Positions 1 to 9,126 of a stretch of 64,000 nt of DNA are shown piece by piece. A program made the translations under genes and the position numbers. The DNA lies in contig NZ_FONQ01000012.1 in NCBI RefSeq assembly GCF_900112975.1, forward strand, positions 48,027 through 112,026, written 5' to 3'. This DNA is from Flavobacterium xueshanense. GTDB lineage: Bacteria; Bacteroidota; Bacteroidia; Flavobacteriales; Flavobacteriaceae. Each line of letters opens with the position of its first letter. Position 1 is the first letter of the stretch. The notes under the pieces were generated by a model. That model made no database searches, was not told where the DNA came from, and worked only from the letters and a program-made list of their open reading frames with translations.

Positions 1-111
1 TTCTAAAAGTGATAACCCGGAATCGTTAAAATTTAAAATTGCTTGTGCTGATTTTTCAAAAACTTCTTGCGGTAAAATACAAGGTCCTGCGCTGTAGTTG
101 TGTTTTTTCAT
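1..111 (-). CDS. serC: Phosphoserine aminotransferase, N-terminal fragment (cut by window edge)
   Basis: Only the first 37 codons are inside the window. The reverse strand from position 111 reads [20 protein letters not shown] and continues to [12 protein letters not shown]. The YSAGPC.LP opening and the SGLSLLE segment are the standard N terminus of phosphoserine aminotransferase, the PLP enzyme that makes phosphoserine in serine biosynthesis. The ATG at 109-111 is the natural start. The gene runs out of the window to the left and lies downstream of, and in the same direction as, the acyl-CoA reductase gene. Confidence 0.85.
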   Translation of the reverse strand, partial: MKKHNYSAGPCILPQEVFEKSAQAILNFNDSGLSLLE

Positions 112-204
112 GGTGTAGTTTATGTCCAAAAAATTAAAGTGCAAATTTCGACAATAGGAGTTTAAAAAACGTTAATTAATTCGGAATAATTGAACTTTTT
201 TCGG

Positions 205-1263
205 CTATATTGTTAACATAAATGAAATTGTATCGGTGTTATCTGCGTAATTCCATAATCGGGGATTTTGAGTTTGTCCAAATGCCACGCTGTTTTCTAT
301 AGTCTCATCAGCAACGATACACTGTAACAGTTCATTTTCAGACTGTAATCTCATTTTTAATTCATTTATATCATCGTAAAACTCATAAAAAACACTTGAA
401 ATAGGCGAGGCGTGACTTTGATCTTCTTTTAAAGTCAGAAATCCGTTGTCCAATAATTTGAAATTACTCATCAGGAAAACGGCTTTGTTGTAATCGTAAT
501 TGTTAGCGTATTTTTCGTAATGAATGACGTCTTGATAAGCAAATATCGCTTCAAAAAACGGAACAAACGAATATCCTTTCGGTACAAAAAGTTTAGAAAC
601 ATTGCGGCAACCCAATCCAAAATAGCGAAAAATATCTTCGCCCAAAGCGGTAAGTTGTTCTTTGGTTTCATTTCCGGTCAAAACCGCTACTGAATTTCTG
701 CTTTTTCGAATAATCGACGGTTTATCTTTGAAATAATATTCAAAATAACGTGCTGTGTTGTTACTTCCCGTGGCTATTACGGCATCAAAACTTTCTAACT
801 TTCCCTCTACAAAAGTAATATTCTCAGCTAATTCTGGCTGAACAGCAATGATGTATTTCGCTAAAAAAGGCAACAAATGCTGATCATTTGAGGATGTTTT
901 TACCAATACAGTATTTCCTGTAATCAAAACCGAAAGGAAATCGTGAAAACCCACCAACGGAATATTTCCGGCAAGTATTAAAGCGACTTTTTTAGGCTCT
1001 TGAATGGGAATTGTATAGCTCGAAAGCCATTGATTCAGGTTTTCTTCTGTTAAAGCTTCTGCCCAAGAATGTATAGAGAAATAGACGTTTTCAGGAGTGT
1101 ACCAGCCATTATGCGATTGCGATAAATGTATCAAGTCAACAAAAGCATCAAAAAACGTTTCGTTGTGCAAAACAGCCGGATTTTTTAAAGTGTTATTTTC
1201 AGAAAACTGACTTAAAAATTTTCCTAATTCAACAAAAACACTTTTTTTTGTTTCTAATGTCAT
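205..1263 (-). CDS. LuxC-family acyl-CoA reductase
   Basis: This 352-residue protein resembles the LuxC acyl-CoA reductase family (aldehyde-dehydrogenase fold), which reduces activated fatty acyl groups to aldehydes with NADPH. Visible motifs are the LILAGNIPLVGFHDFL segment near residues 96-110, the nucleotide-binding-like VIATGSNNTARYF stretch near 162-174, and FGLGCRNVSKLF with C219 in the position of the LuxC catalytic cysteine. No luciferase genes are nearby, so a role in light production is not implied; the substrate is unknown. It starts back-to-back with a ferredoxin gene and precedes serC on the same strand. Confidence 0.8.
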   Translation of the reverse strand: MTLETKKSVFVELGKFLSQFSENNTLKNPAVLHNETFFDAFVDLIHLSQSHNGWYTPENVYFSIHSWAEALTEENLNQWLSSYTIPIQEPKKVALILAGNIPLVGFHDFLSVLITGNTVLVKTSSNDQHLLPFLAKYIIAVQPELAENITFVEGKLESFDAVIATGSNNTARYFEYYFKDKPSIIRKSRNSVAVLTGNETKEQLTALGEDIFRYFGLGCRNVSKLFVPKGYSFVPFFEAIFAYQDVIHYEKYANNYDYNKAVFLMSNFKLLDNGFLTLKEDQSHASPISSVFYEFYDDINELKMRLQSENELLQCIVADETIENSVAFGQTQNPRLWNYADNTDTISFMLTI

Positions 1264-1267
1264 AATG

Positions 1268-1299
1268 TTTGCTTATGAATAGTTTTGATTGTAATTTTG
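1268..1299 (+). promoter_or_regulatory. Bacteroidetes-type promoter for the ferredoxin gene
   Basis: TTTG at 1268-1271 is followed, after 20 bases, by TAATTTTG at 1292-1299, which fits the TAnnTTTG -7 element. It lies about 100 bases ahead of the ferredoxin start, inside the divergent gap with the acyl-CoA reductase gene. Assigned by motif only. Confidence 0.5.
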
Positions 1300-1400
1300 C
1301 ACAAAAATAAGCTATAAAACGTATAGTTAAAAGATTAAAAGAGGAAAGATATGAGAATCTTAAATCCAAAATCTTATTTCCTTAATCCTAAATTAAAAAG

Positions 1401-1751
1401 ATGGCAATTATAATTACAGACGAATGTATCAATTGTGGTGCTTGTGAACCCGAGTGCCCAAATACAGCAATATACGAAGGAGCGGACGATTGGAGATATA
1501 AAGACGGAACAAAACTAAAAGGGAAAGTGATTTTACCTGATGGAACCGAAATTGATTCTGATGAAGCTCAAACTCCCATTTCTGATGAAGTGTATTATAT
1601 TGTACCGGGAAAATGTACTGAATGTAAAGGTTTTCATGATGAGCCACAATGTGCGGCTGTATGTCCTGTAGATTGTTGTATTCCGGATGACAATCACGTT
1701 GAAAGCGAAGAAACGTTACTGAATAGACAAGCGTTTTTACACAACGAATAA
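1401..1751 (+). CDS. 4Fe-4S dicluster ferredoxin
   Basis: A 116-residue soluble electron carrier with two cluster-binding motifs. The first is C9-x2-C12-x2-C15-x3-C19-P; the second is the extended C72-x2-C75-x8-C84-x3-C88-P pattern typical of the YfhL/Alvin-type two-cluster ferredoxins. The middle segment (about residues 25-65) is an acidic insertion between the motifs. It is divergent from the LuxC-type acyl-CoA reductase, so it could supply electrons to a nearby redox enzyme, but nothing in the sequence proves the partner. A hairpin with a T-run follows the stop. Confidence 0.9.
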   Translation: MAIIITDECINCGACEPECPNTAIYEGADDWRYKDGTKLKGKVILPDGTEIDSDEAQTPISDEVYYIVPGKCTECKGFHDEPQCAAVCPVDCCIPDDNHVESEETLLNRQAFLHNE

Positions 1752-1780
1752 AATAGTATTTGTTAGTAAATCAAACCAAA

Positions 1781-1811
1781 AATCCTGAGTTTTACGCTCG
1801 GGGTTTTTTGT
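1781..1811 (+). terminator. Rho-independent terminator after the ferredoxin gene
   Basis: CCTGAG at 1784-1789 pairs with CTCGGG at 1797-1802 (one G-U pair, stem extended by A-T pairs), followed by a run of T. It lies 30 bases after the ferredoxin stop. Confidence 0.6.
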
Positions 1812-1912
1812 TTTGTTTTTGTAGTGTGATCATACTACGCGAATCGGTAGCATATATTTTCCGTCAATAATAGCGGTTAGTAAGTATTCAATTTTGGGAG
1901 AGTAAGCGAAAT

Positions 1913-1943
1913 AAAAAAAGGGCTGTAATTGACAGCCCTTTTA
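1913..1943 (-). terminator. Hairpin terminator after the TonB receptor gene
   Basis: AAGGGCTGT pairs with ACAGCCCTT around a short AATTG loop, with A and T runs on both sides so that it can act in either direction. It sits just past the stop of the minus-strand receptor gene. Confidence 0.65.
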
Positions 1944-1962
1944 TAATCATTGGATAATTGAA

Positions 1963-4596
1963 TTAGAAATTAAATCCTAATCGAGCATAATAATAGGCAC
2001 CACTGAATCCCATTTGTACTGAATCCCAATATCCTCCTGCTTCAGTATTTCCTTGCTCATCTTGTTTGTCAGGGTAAATATTGAAAAGGTTATTGCTTCC
2101 AATGCTTAATTTTAATTGCTTAGATAATTTATAGCCTAAAGTTAAATCAGTAACCGTTTTTGCGTTGTATACGTCATCTTCATCAGCATAATCCACAAGA
2201 ACTACTTTACTAAAATGGGTGAAAGCTAAACCAGCATCGAATTTATTTTTAGAATAATTAAGATTTAAACCAAATTTACTTTTTGGCGCTGAAGCCAATA
2301 AGAATGCTTTTTCACGTTTTCCAAAAAAAGTACCTTCGTCTAAACTTCCGTTTTTCACATTGTCAATTTTCATGTCATTGATATTTCCAACCAACGTCGC
2401 TCCCAATTTTGAATCGCCAAATGTTTTTTTCCATGCAAAAACTAAATCTAAACCAGCTGTTCTTGTATCAACACCATTGGTAAAAAATTGGGCAGCTGAA
2501 ACACCAAGATTTAGTTGGCTTGCATCAAAATAGCCAGTTAAAACAATTCTGTCTTTTACCTTAATATAATATCCATCGACTGTAGCGGTAAAATCGCCAA
2601 AATTTGAAGTAAAACCTAATGATGCATTAACTGCTTTTTCCTCATTTAATTTCCCGATTCCAAATGCTTGCGTTACAGGGCTATTGTTTGGTGAGAGTAG
2701 CACTTCTGTTGCTCCTCCGGCATTAAAATTAGTAAAACGTAAGTTGTAGTAAATTTGTGCCAATGAAGGTGCTCTAAATCCTGTGCTTAACGAACCTCTA
2801 AAATTAATGTTTTTCGAAGCTTTAAGTCTAGTCGCTATTTTTCCATTAACAGTACTTCCAAAATCACTGTAGTTTTCAAAACGAACCGCTGCACTTACTA
2901 AAAAACTATCCGTAATATCAAATTCTGTATCCGTATATAAAGACAAGTTCGTACGACTTTTATCAACGACATTTGCTGGACTATATCCCGGAAACCCTTG
3001 AGAACCTCCTGGTCTTGGCTCTCCGGAAATAGGATCGATTGGAGCAGATTGAGTTGCAGGATTAGTTATAGGAAATCCATTGGTGTCATAAGTAGCGTAA
3101 GAACCTTGTTCTCCGGCAAAAATGTTGAATTTTTCAGTTCTGAATTCTGCTCCAAATGCAAGATTCATTCCTGATAAAACGGAACTGTAGTTTTTTGAAA
3201 AATCAAAATTTGTTGTGTTTTGGCTCAAACTATGTCCTCCGGCGTCAAATTCTGTTGGAGAAGCATCTTCCAATGATGCATTGATAGTTCCTTTGATAAA
3301 ATAATGGAAAAGGTTTTTTCCAAATGTATTGCTAATGTCTATTTTCCAACCACTTGTCGTTTCAGTTCTAAAACCTGCAGCAATAGAGTTGTCAATAATA
3401 TTTGACGTAATTCTAGGGGTGTAACCTCCAGGATATACGGATTCTACTACTCTTTCACCATCATTTCTTGTAAAAGCATATGCATCCGTATCTCTATAGT
3501 TTCTTCCGCCAAAAGCGTAAAATTCAGTTTTATCGGATACAGGAATAGCCATGTTTCCAAAAAAATTGAATCCTTGAATTTCTGCTTCACCAAAACCTTT
3601 TCTGAAATCATATCCAGGGCGTAAGGTTTTATTTTTACTTAAATATTCTGTAGTAAAATTAGCAAAACCGCCTTTTTCTCCAATCGCAACACCGTAATTA
3701 GCTGCTACTTTTATAGAACCACCATCAAAACTTTTATTTTTGCCTTTAGAATTACCGAAACCATTTTGGTCTAATCGATTGCCATCTGTATTAGCGGTTC
3801 CGGGAAGAAAATCTCCCTTTGCATTTGTATTATAAGCACCGTAGGTTACGGAACCAGTTAATTCATTTACATTGTCATTCATAACAATATTGATCACTCC
3901 TGCTATAGCGTCAGATCCATATTGTGCAGCAGCACCATCTCTCAAAATTTCAATTCTTTTTATTGAAGATGCCGGAATCGCATTCAAATCGGTTCCGGTA
4001 TTTCCCCTTCCACGAGTTCCAAAAAGATTGACAAGAGACGATTGGTGTCTTCTTTTTCCGTTTATCAAAACGAGCGTTTGATCAGGGCCTAAACCTCTTA
4101 GTGAAGCTGGGTCAACATGATCTGCACCGTCAGAACCTGATTGTTTACTGGCATTGAATGAAGGTGCAACATATTGGAGTAATTCATTAATTTCTAATTT
4201 TCCACTTTGTGTTGTTACGTCTTTTACATTGATGATATCAATGGGCACAGCTGAATTTACCACCGTTCTTTTCGAGTTTCTGGAACCAACAATTACAATA
4301 TCTTTCAGGATTTCTCCCCCTTCTTCTGATAAAACAACTTTGATAAAAGTGTCCGTAACTACTTTTTCAATGGTAGAGAATCCGACATAACTAAAAACTA
4401 ATGTCGCTCCTTCATTAACTTTTATTTTATACCCTCCATTACCGTCGGTTGAGACCCCGTTGTTCGTTCCTTTCTCGATAATATTAACACCGGGTAATCC
4501 TGCACCAGTATTATCTTGAACTACACCCGAGACTTCCTTTTGGGCAAAAAGAAACGTAACGTTTAATAGAAATAACAATAATATAAATTTTTTCAT
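1963..4596 (-). CDS. TonB-dependent receptor with carboxypeptidase-regulatory-like leader domain
   Basis: An 877-residue outer-membrane active transporter. A signal peptide (MKKFILLLFLLNVTFLFAQ) leads into a carboxypeptidase-D-regulatory-like beta domain (about 20-105, with GVVQDNTGAGLPGVNI and the GGYKIKV turn). The TonB plug follows at about 110-240 (ALRG-like ASLRGLGPDQTLVLINGKRR, then IERIEILRDGAAAQYGSDAIAGVINI), and the rest is a 22-strand-type barrel ending in aromatic YYARLGFNF. No SusD partner gene is adjacent, so it is not a classical SusCD pair. The cargo cannot be read from the sequence. It stands alone, divergent from ychF. Confidence 0.9.
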   Translation of the reverse strand: MKKFILLLFLLNVTFLFAQKEVSGVVQDNTGAGLPGVNIIEKGTNNGVSTDGNGGYKIKVNEGATLVFSYVGFSTIEKVVTDTFIKVVLSEEGGEILKDIVIVGSRNSKRTVVNSAVPIDIINVKDVTTQSGKLEINELLQYVAPSFNASKQSGSDGADHVDPASLRGLGPDQTLVLINGKRRHQSSLVNLFGTRGRGNTGTDLNAIPASSIKRIEILRDGAAAQYGSDAIAGVINIVMNDNVNELTGSVTYGAYNTNAKGDFLPGTANTDGNRLDQNGFGNSKGKNKSFDGGSIKVAANYGVAIGEKGGFANFTTEYLSKNKTLRPGYDFRKGFGEAEIQGFNFFGNMAIPVSDKTEFYAFGGRNYRDTDAYAFTRNDGERVVESVYPGGYTPRITSNIIDNSIAAGFRTETTSGWKIDISNTFGKNLFHYFIKGTINASLEDASPTEFDAGGHSLSQNTTNFDFSKNYSSVLSGMNLAFGAEFRTEKFNIFAGEQGSYATYDTNGFPITNPATQSAPIDPISGEPRPGGSQGFPGYSPANVVDKSRTNLSLYTDTEFDITDSFLVSAAVRFENYSDFGSTVNGKIATRLKASKNINFRGSLSTGFRAPSLAQIYYNLRFTNFNAGGATEVLLSPNNSPVTQAFGIGKLNEEKAVNASLGFTSNFGDFTATVDGYYIKVKDRIVLTGYFDASQLNLGVSAAQFFTNGVDTRTAGLDLVFAWKKTFGDSKLGATLVGNINDMKIDNVKNGSLDEGTFFGKREKAFLLASAPKSKFGLNLNYSKNKFDAGLAFTHFSKVVLVDYADEDDVYNAKTVTDLTLGYKLSKQLKLSIGSNNLFNIYPDKQDEQGNTEAGGYWDSVQMGFSGAYYYARLGFNF

Positions 4597-4748
4597 AATA
4601 AGTTGTGTTTAGCCGTTTTTTTAGTTTTAAATTATTCGCAATATAATTTTTTTTAACAAAATATTAGAAGATAATTTAATTTTTTTTTAAAAATGTGTGA
4701 CACCTGTTTAAACTGCAATTTTTACCAATTTAAATATTATTAAAATCT

Positions 4749-4756
4749 TATATTTG
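4749..4756 (+). promoter_or_regulatory. -7 promoter element (TATATTTG) upstream of ychF
   Basis: TATATTTG matches the Bacteroidetes TAnnTTTG element and lies about 130 bases ahead of the ychF start. No clear TTG/TTTG was found at the expected upstream distance, so only the -7 half is supported. Confidence 0.4.
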
Positions 4757-4886
4757 CAAACTTTTACAGTGCCCGCTAAATTCAGAAATAGCGTCTTAAT
4801 CGTAAAAAAAATTTCGCAAGATCTGTTCCAGAAAAACAGAAAGACTGCAACACAATATTCCATTAAAAAACAAATATTATCCACAT

Positions 4887-5981
4887 ATGAAAGCAGGAAT
4901 TGTAGGATTACCAAATGTTGGAAAATCAACATTATTCAATTGTTTATCCAATGCAAAAGCGCAAAGTGCCAACTTTCCTTTTTGTACTATTGAGCCAAAT
5001 ATAGGTGTTGTAAATGTACCAGATCCGAGAATTGAAAAATTGGAAGAATTGGTGAAACCAGAACGCGTTCAAATGGCAACGGTTGATATCGTTGATATTG
5101 CAGGATTGGTAAAAGGCGCCAGTAAAGGAGAAGGATTAGGGAATCAATTTCTTGGAAACATCAGAGAATGTAATGCCATTATTCACGTTTTGCGTTGTTT
5201 TGACAACGATAATATCGTACACGTTGACGGAAATGTAAATCCAATTCGTGACAAAGAAACGATTGATATCGAATTGCAGTTGAAGGACTTAGAAAATGTT
5301 GAAAAACGTTTGGAAAAAGTAAATCGTGCCGCAAAAACAGGCAACAAAGAAGCGCAAACCGAAAAAGCGCTTTTAGACCGAATCAGAGAGACGTTACTGC
5401 AGGCAAAATCTGCCAGAACGGTAACTCCTCAAAATAATGATGAGGAAATTTTGATGGAAGGTTTTCAATTGATTACGGCAAAACCAGTATTGTATGTTTG
5501 TAATGTGGATGAAAATTCAGCTGTGAGCGGAAATAAATATGTGGACCAAGTTCGGGAGTTGGTAAAAGATGAAGATGCTGAAGTGATTATCCTTTCGGTT
5601 GGTGCTGAAGCTGATATTACCGAATTAGAAAGCTATGAAGAGCGTCAGGTTTTCTTAGAAGACATGGGTTTAACGGAGCCAGGAGCGTCTGTTCTTATTC
5701 GTGCAGCCTATAAATTATTGAAACAACAAACGTATTTTACAGCAGGTGTGAAAGAAGTTCGTGCTTGGACTATTGATGTTGGATCAACTGCTCCACAAGC
5801 CGCAGGAGTAATTCACACTGATTTCGAAAAAGGATTTATTCGCGCCGAAGTTATTGCATACGAAGATTTTGTTCAATATGGTTCAGAAGCTAAATGTAAA
5901 GAAGCCGGAAAATTTAAAGTAGAAGGAAAAGAATACATCGTAAAAGATGGAGATGTAATGCATTTTAGATTTAACGTGTAG
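4887..5981 (+). CDS. ychF: Redox-regulated ATPase YchF (OLA1 family)
   Basis: A 364-residue Obg-related P-loop protein of the usual family length. The nucleotide-binding loop GLPNVGKST is at residues 7-15, the DIAGLVKGASKGEGLGN switch segment near 70-85, and an OLA1-type NVDE motif replaces NKxD, the feature tied to ATP rather than GTP preference. A coiled helical insertion lies at about 130-190 and the TGS domain occupies the C-terminal 80 residues, ending VKDGDVMHFRFNV. YchF binds ribosomes and is linked to stress and redox control. The upstream reading frame that overlaps the start is a shadow. A strong terminator follows. Confidence 0.95.
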   Translation: MKAGIVGLPNVGKSTLFNCLSNAKAQSANFPFCTIEPNIGVVNVPDPRIEKLEELVKPERVQMATVDIVDIAGLVKGASKGEGLGNQFLGNIRECNAIIHVLRCFDNDNIVHVDGNVNPIRDKETIDIELQLKDLENVEKRLEKVNRAAKTGNKEAQTEKALLDRIRETLLQAKSARTVTPQNNDEEILMEGFQLITAKPVLYVCNVDENSAVSGNKYVDQVRELVKDEDAEVIILSVGAEADITELESYEERQVFLEDMGLTEPGASVLIRAAYKLLKQQTYFTAGVKEVRAWTIDVGSTAPQAAGVIHTDFEKGFIRAEVIAYEDFVQYGSEAKCKEAGKFKVEGKEYIVKDGDVMHFRFNV

Positions 5982-6020
5982 TCATTACGAGGATCGAAGC
6001 AATCACATTAAATAAATTTA

Positions 6021-6055
6021 GAAACCTGCAAGAGTAATTTTGCAGGTTTTTTTTG
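6021..6055 (+). terminator. Rho-independent terminator after ychF
   Basis: AAACCTGCA (6022-6030) pairs with TGCAGGTTT (6041-6049), followed by a T-run to 6054. It lies 40 bases after the ychF stop. Confidence 0.8.
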
Positions 6056-6056
6056 T

Positions 6057-6197
6057 ACCTGATCCAGCTTTCCACTTCAAGATTTTTCTGGCAATCTCTT
6101 TTTTCTAAGACAAAAAGGAGCTTCCGCTGGTCGCTCTTTTATGTCAAGAAAAAATGAGATTGATGTGAAAAATGCTTTCCATTGTAATCTGGGGTAA
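6057..6197. repeat. Dispersed hairpin element, copy A
   Basis: An intergenic element between ychF and the FMN reductase gene. It opens with GATCCAGCT, closes with ATCTGGGGTA, and has a core running from GACAAAAAGGAGCTTCC through GGTCGCTCTTTT to GTCAAGAAAAAA. The arms 6092-6106 and 6147-6162 pair (CAATCTC plus TTTTTTCT with AGAAAAAA plus GAGATTG, one bulged T). A second copy lies at 14171-14314 with the same core and ends but different outer arms. No protein is encoded. It fills most of the gap 5982-6317, which otherwise holds only the ychF terminator and an AT-rich leader. Confidence 0.7.
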
Positions 6198-6317
6198 AAT
6201 CGATTTAGATAAAAATGAAGTTTCGTAGTTTTTTATTAATTTCAAAATCGTTTAATCTTCGGCTAATTATTTTGTAGCAGAGCCAATTTTAAGTACTTTT
6301 AAAAAAAACTAATTCTT

Positions 6318-6839
6318 ATGAAAATAATCGCTTTTGGCGCAAGCCCCAGCAAAAACTCCATCAATAAAAAATTAGCGACTTACGCAGCAAATCTTTTCGA
6401 AAATGCAGAAGTTGAGGTTTTGGATTTAAACGATTTCCAAATGCCAATATACACCGTTGATATCGAAGAAGAAATTGGTCAGCACGAATTAGCCAAAGCT
6501 TTTCTGGCTAAAATTGCCACCGCCGATGTTTTAGTGGTTTCAATGGCAGAAAATAACGGAAATTATTCTGCTGCTTTCAAGAATATCTTTGACTGGTGTA
6601 CCAGAATAAATGCTAAAGTTTTTCAGGAAAAACCAATGTTATTGATGGCAACTTCACCGGGAGCTAAAGGAGGAGCAAGCGTTTTAGGAATTGCAAAAAA
6701 CGCATTTCCATTTTACGGTGGAAATATTAAAACAACGTTTTCATTGCCTAGCTTTGAGGTTAATTTTGATGTCGAAAACGGTAAAATTTCCAATGCCGAG
6801 TTGGATAATCAGTTGAAAGAAATTATTAATAATTTTTAA
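6318..6839 (+). CDS. NADPH-dependent FMN reductase family protein
   Basis: A 173-residue flavodoxin-fold enzyme. The N-terminal beta strand and phosphate-binding loop read IIAFGASPSKNSINKKLA, and MAENNGNYSAAFKNIFDWC near residues 75-95 corresponds to the family's PEYNGxxxxxLKNAIDW flavin-site motif. ATSPGAKGG near 112-120 is the second FMN-contact loop. Members reduce FMN or quinones with NAD(P)H in the cytoplasm. It has its own AT-rich leader and no obvious operon partner; the electron acceptor is not predictable. Confidence 0.85.
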   Translation: MKIIAFGASPSKNSINKKLATYAANLFENAEVEVLDLNDFQMPIYTVDIEEEIGQHELAKAFLAKIATADVLVVSMAENNGNYSAAFKNIFDWCTRINAKVFQEKPMLLMATSPGAKGGASVLGIAKNAFPFYGGNIKTTFSLPSFEVNFDVENGKISNAELDNQLKEIINNF

Positions 6840-7001
6840 ATTTTAATACCAGTATTAATAGTAATTTGAAATCTGCAATCTAAAAGCGTTAATCTTAAAT
6901 TAGAAATCGGTTGTCAATATTATTCTTGATAACTTTGGTGCTTCATTATTTTAAAATGTATCGAATTACACTACATTAGCACAAAATCCACAAATTTTAC
7001 A

Positions 7002-8864
7002 ATGTCCGAACAAAATCAATATACCGAAGATAACATTCGGTCACTCGACTGGAAAGAACATATTCGCATGCGACCCGGAATGTACATCGGGAAACTGGGT
7101 GATGGATCTTCGCCGGATGATGGTATTTATATTCTTTTAAAAGAAGTTCTTGATAACTGTATCGATGAATTTGTCATGGGTGCCGGTAAAACTATTGAGG
7201 TAACGATAAAAGATAAAACGGTTACAGTACGGGATTATGGACGTGGAATTCCACTGGGAAAAGTGATTGATGTAGTTTCCAAAATGAATACCGGAGGGAA
7301 ATACGATTCCTTGGCATTTAAGAAATCTGTTGGTTTGAATGGAGTAGGGACAAAAGCAGTAAATGCGTTGTCGAACTATTTCCGTGTAGAATCTGTTCGT
7401 GATGAAAAACAAAAAGCAGCCGAATTCTCTGCTGGAAATCTTGTTCTCGAAGAAGATATTATTGAAACGACGAAGCGAAAAGGAACCAAAGTAACTTTTA
7501 TTCCCGATGAATCGATTTTCAAAAACTATAAATTTAGATTTGAGTATATCGTCAAAATGCTCAAAAACTATTGTTACCTAAATAATGGTTTGACTATCAT
7601 TTTTAACGGAGAAAAATATTTTTCTGAGAATGGTCTAAAAGATTTATTAGAAGAAACCATTCACGCCGAAGATTTGGAATATCCAATCATTCACTTGAAA
7701 GGGGATGATATCGAAATGGCTTTAACACACAGTAAAACACAGTACAGCGAAGAATACCACTCGTTTGTAAACGGACAGAATACCACCCAAGGAGGAACGC
7801 ACTTAGCGGCGTATCGGGAAGCCATAGTAAAAACTATTCGGGAATTTTACAATAAAAGTTTTGAAGCATCAGATGTTCGAAAATCGATTGTTACGGCGAT
7901 AAGCATCAAAGTAATGGAACCTGTTTTTGAATCGCAGACTAAAACCAAATTAGGTTCAACAGATATGGGTTCTGAACCGGGAATGCCTTCGGTTCGTACT
8001 TTTGTAAATGATTTTGTGAAAACGAAACTGGATAATTATTTACATAAGAATCCTCCAACCGCAGAAGCATTATTGCGAAAAATTCTTCAAGCCGAAAGAG
8101 AGCGTAAAGAACTATCCGGGATTCGAAAATTAGCTACAGACCGTGCTAAAAAAGCGAATCTACACAACAAAAAATTAAGAGATTGCCGCGCGCATCTTCC
8201 GGATACTAAAAACCCTAAAAATTTGGAAAGCACGCTTTTCATTACTGAGGGAGATTCGGCTTCAGGATCTATCACCAAATCACGTGACGTAAATACACAG
8301 GCGGTTTTTAGTTTGCGTGGTAAGCCGTTGAATTCGTATGGAATGAGCAAGAAAATTGTTTATGAAAATGAAGAATTCAATTTATTGCAAGCGGCTTTGG
8401 ATATTGAAGACGGATTGGAAAAATTACGGTACAACAACATCGTGATTGCAACGGATGCCGATGTCGATGGAATGCACATTCGATTGTTATTGATTACGTT
8501 CTTTCTTCAGTTTTTTCCTGAGTTGATCAAAGAAGGACATTTATACATTTTGCAAACACCCCTTTTTAGGGTTCGAAACAAGAAAGAAACCATTTATTGC
8601 TATTCAGATGAAGAGCGTAAAGCAGCGATTGAAAAACTAAAACCAAAACCAGAAATCACCCGATTCAAGGGATTGGGAGAAATTTCTCCGGATGAGTTTA
8701 AAAATTTCATTGGGGAAACCATTCGTTTAGATCCTATTATGATGGATAAAAATACATCTATTGAACAATTATTGTCTTTCTATATGGGTAAAAATACTCC
8801 AGACAGGCAAGAATTTATCATCAAGAATTTGAAAGTAGAATTAGATGTAATTGAAAAAGTTTAA
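7002..8864 (+). CDS. parE: DNA topoisomerase IV subunit B (GyrB/ParE type II topoisomerase ATPase)
   Basis: A 620-residue type IIA topoisomerase B subunit. The GHKL ATPase begins [11 protein letters not shown] (about 22-32), with ATP-site motifs VLDNCIDEF (about 49-57) and GRGIP, followed by [11 protein letters not shown]. The transducer domain follows, and the TOPRIM domain carries TEGDSASGS and the metal aspartates DADVDG near 480. [11 protein letters not shown] marks the C-terminal TOPRIM part. The protein pairs with the A subunit encoded at 10239-12932. Length and pairing with a parC-like A subunit favour topoisomerase IV over gyrase. A 61-codon gene begins 12 bases after its stop. Confidence 0.9.
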   Translation: MSEQNQYTEDNIRSLDWKEHIRMRPGMYIGKLGDGSSPDDGIYILLKEVLDNCIDEFVMGAGKTIEVTIKDKTVTVRDYGRGIPLGKVIDVVSKMNTGGKYDSLAFKKSVGLNGVGTKAVNALSNYFRVESVRDEKQKAAEFSAGNLVLEEDIIETTKRKGTKVTFIPDESIFKNYKFRFEYIVKMLKNYCYLNNGLTIIFNGEKYFSENGLKDLLEETIHAEDLEYPIIHLKGDDIEMALTHSKTQYSEEYHSFVNGQNTTQGGTHLAAYREAIVKTIREFYNKSFEASDVRKSIVTAISIKVMEPVFESQTKTKLGSTDMGSEPGMPSVRTFVNDFVKTKLDNYLHKNPPTAEALLRKILQAERERKELSGIRKLATDRAKKANLHNKKLRDCRAHLPDTKNPKNLESTLFITEGDSASGSITKSRDVNTQAVFSLRGKPLNSYGMSKKIVYENEEFNLLQAALDIEDGLEKLRYNNIVIATDADVDGMHIRLLLITFFLQFFPELIKEGHLYILQTPLFRVRNKKETIYCYSDEERKAAIEKLKPKPEITRFKGLGEISPDEFKNFIGETIRLDPIMMDKNTSIEQLLSFYMGKNTPDRQEFIIKNLKVELDVIEKV

Positions 8865-8875
8865 ATCTTTATAAA

Positions 8876-9061
8876 ATGCCTACAAAAAACACACTGATTT
8901 TCATCGCTGTATTATTCGTGATTAGTTTTTCAACTACCTTTTTTATCATAAGAAGTAATGATCATAAAGAATGTGATAAAATTATAAATAGAGAGTTGGA
9001 TAAAAATGGAATTGAGACTGCAAAAGAAGAGCATGTTTGTAAAGAAAAATATTCTTTTTAG
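8876..9061 (+). CDS. Small single-pass membrane or secreted protein, unknown function
   Basis: A 61-residue protein starting 12 bases after parE, so probably co-transcribed. Residues 5-26 (NTLIFIAVLFVISFSTTFFIIR) form one hydrophobic helix, and the remaining 35 residues are charged with two cysteines (C33 and C55) that could form a disulfide outside the membrane. No family is recognised. The position between the topoisomerase IV genes suggests a passenger rather than a topoisomerase component. Confidence 0.6.
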   Translation: MPTKNTLIFIAVLFVISFSTTFFIIRSNDHKECDKIINRELDKNGIETAKEEHVCKEKYSF

Positions 9062-9109
9062 AATCTTTAGAACAAAATTAAAATTAATTAGTATTCAATA
9101 GAATATATT

Positions 9110-9126
9110 TAATGAAAGACGAAGAA
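9110..9126. repeat. 17-bp direct repeat, left copy (flanks the nuclease gene)
   Basis: TAATGAAAGACGAAGAA occurs here and, identically, at 10237-10253. This copy supplies the start codon and first residues (MKDEE) of the nuclease gene; the other supplies those of parC. The unit length from copy to copy is 1127 bp. The duplication looks like the scar of the insertion that placed the nuclease gene here. Confidence 0.75.
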
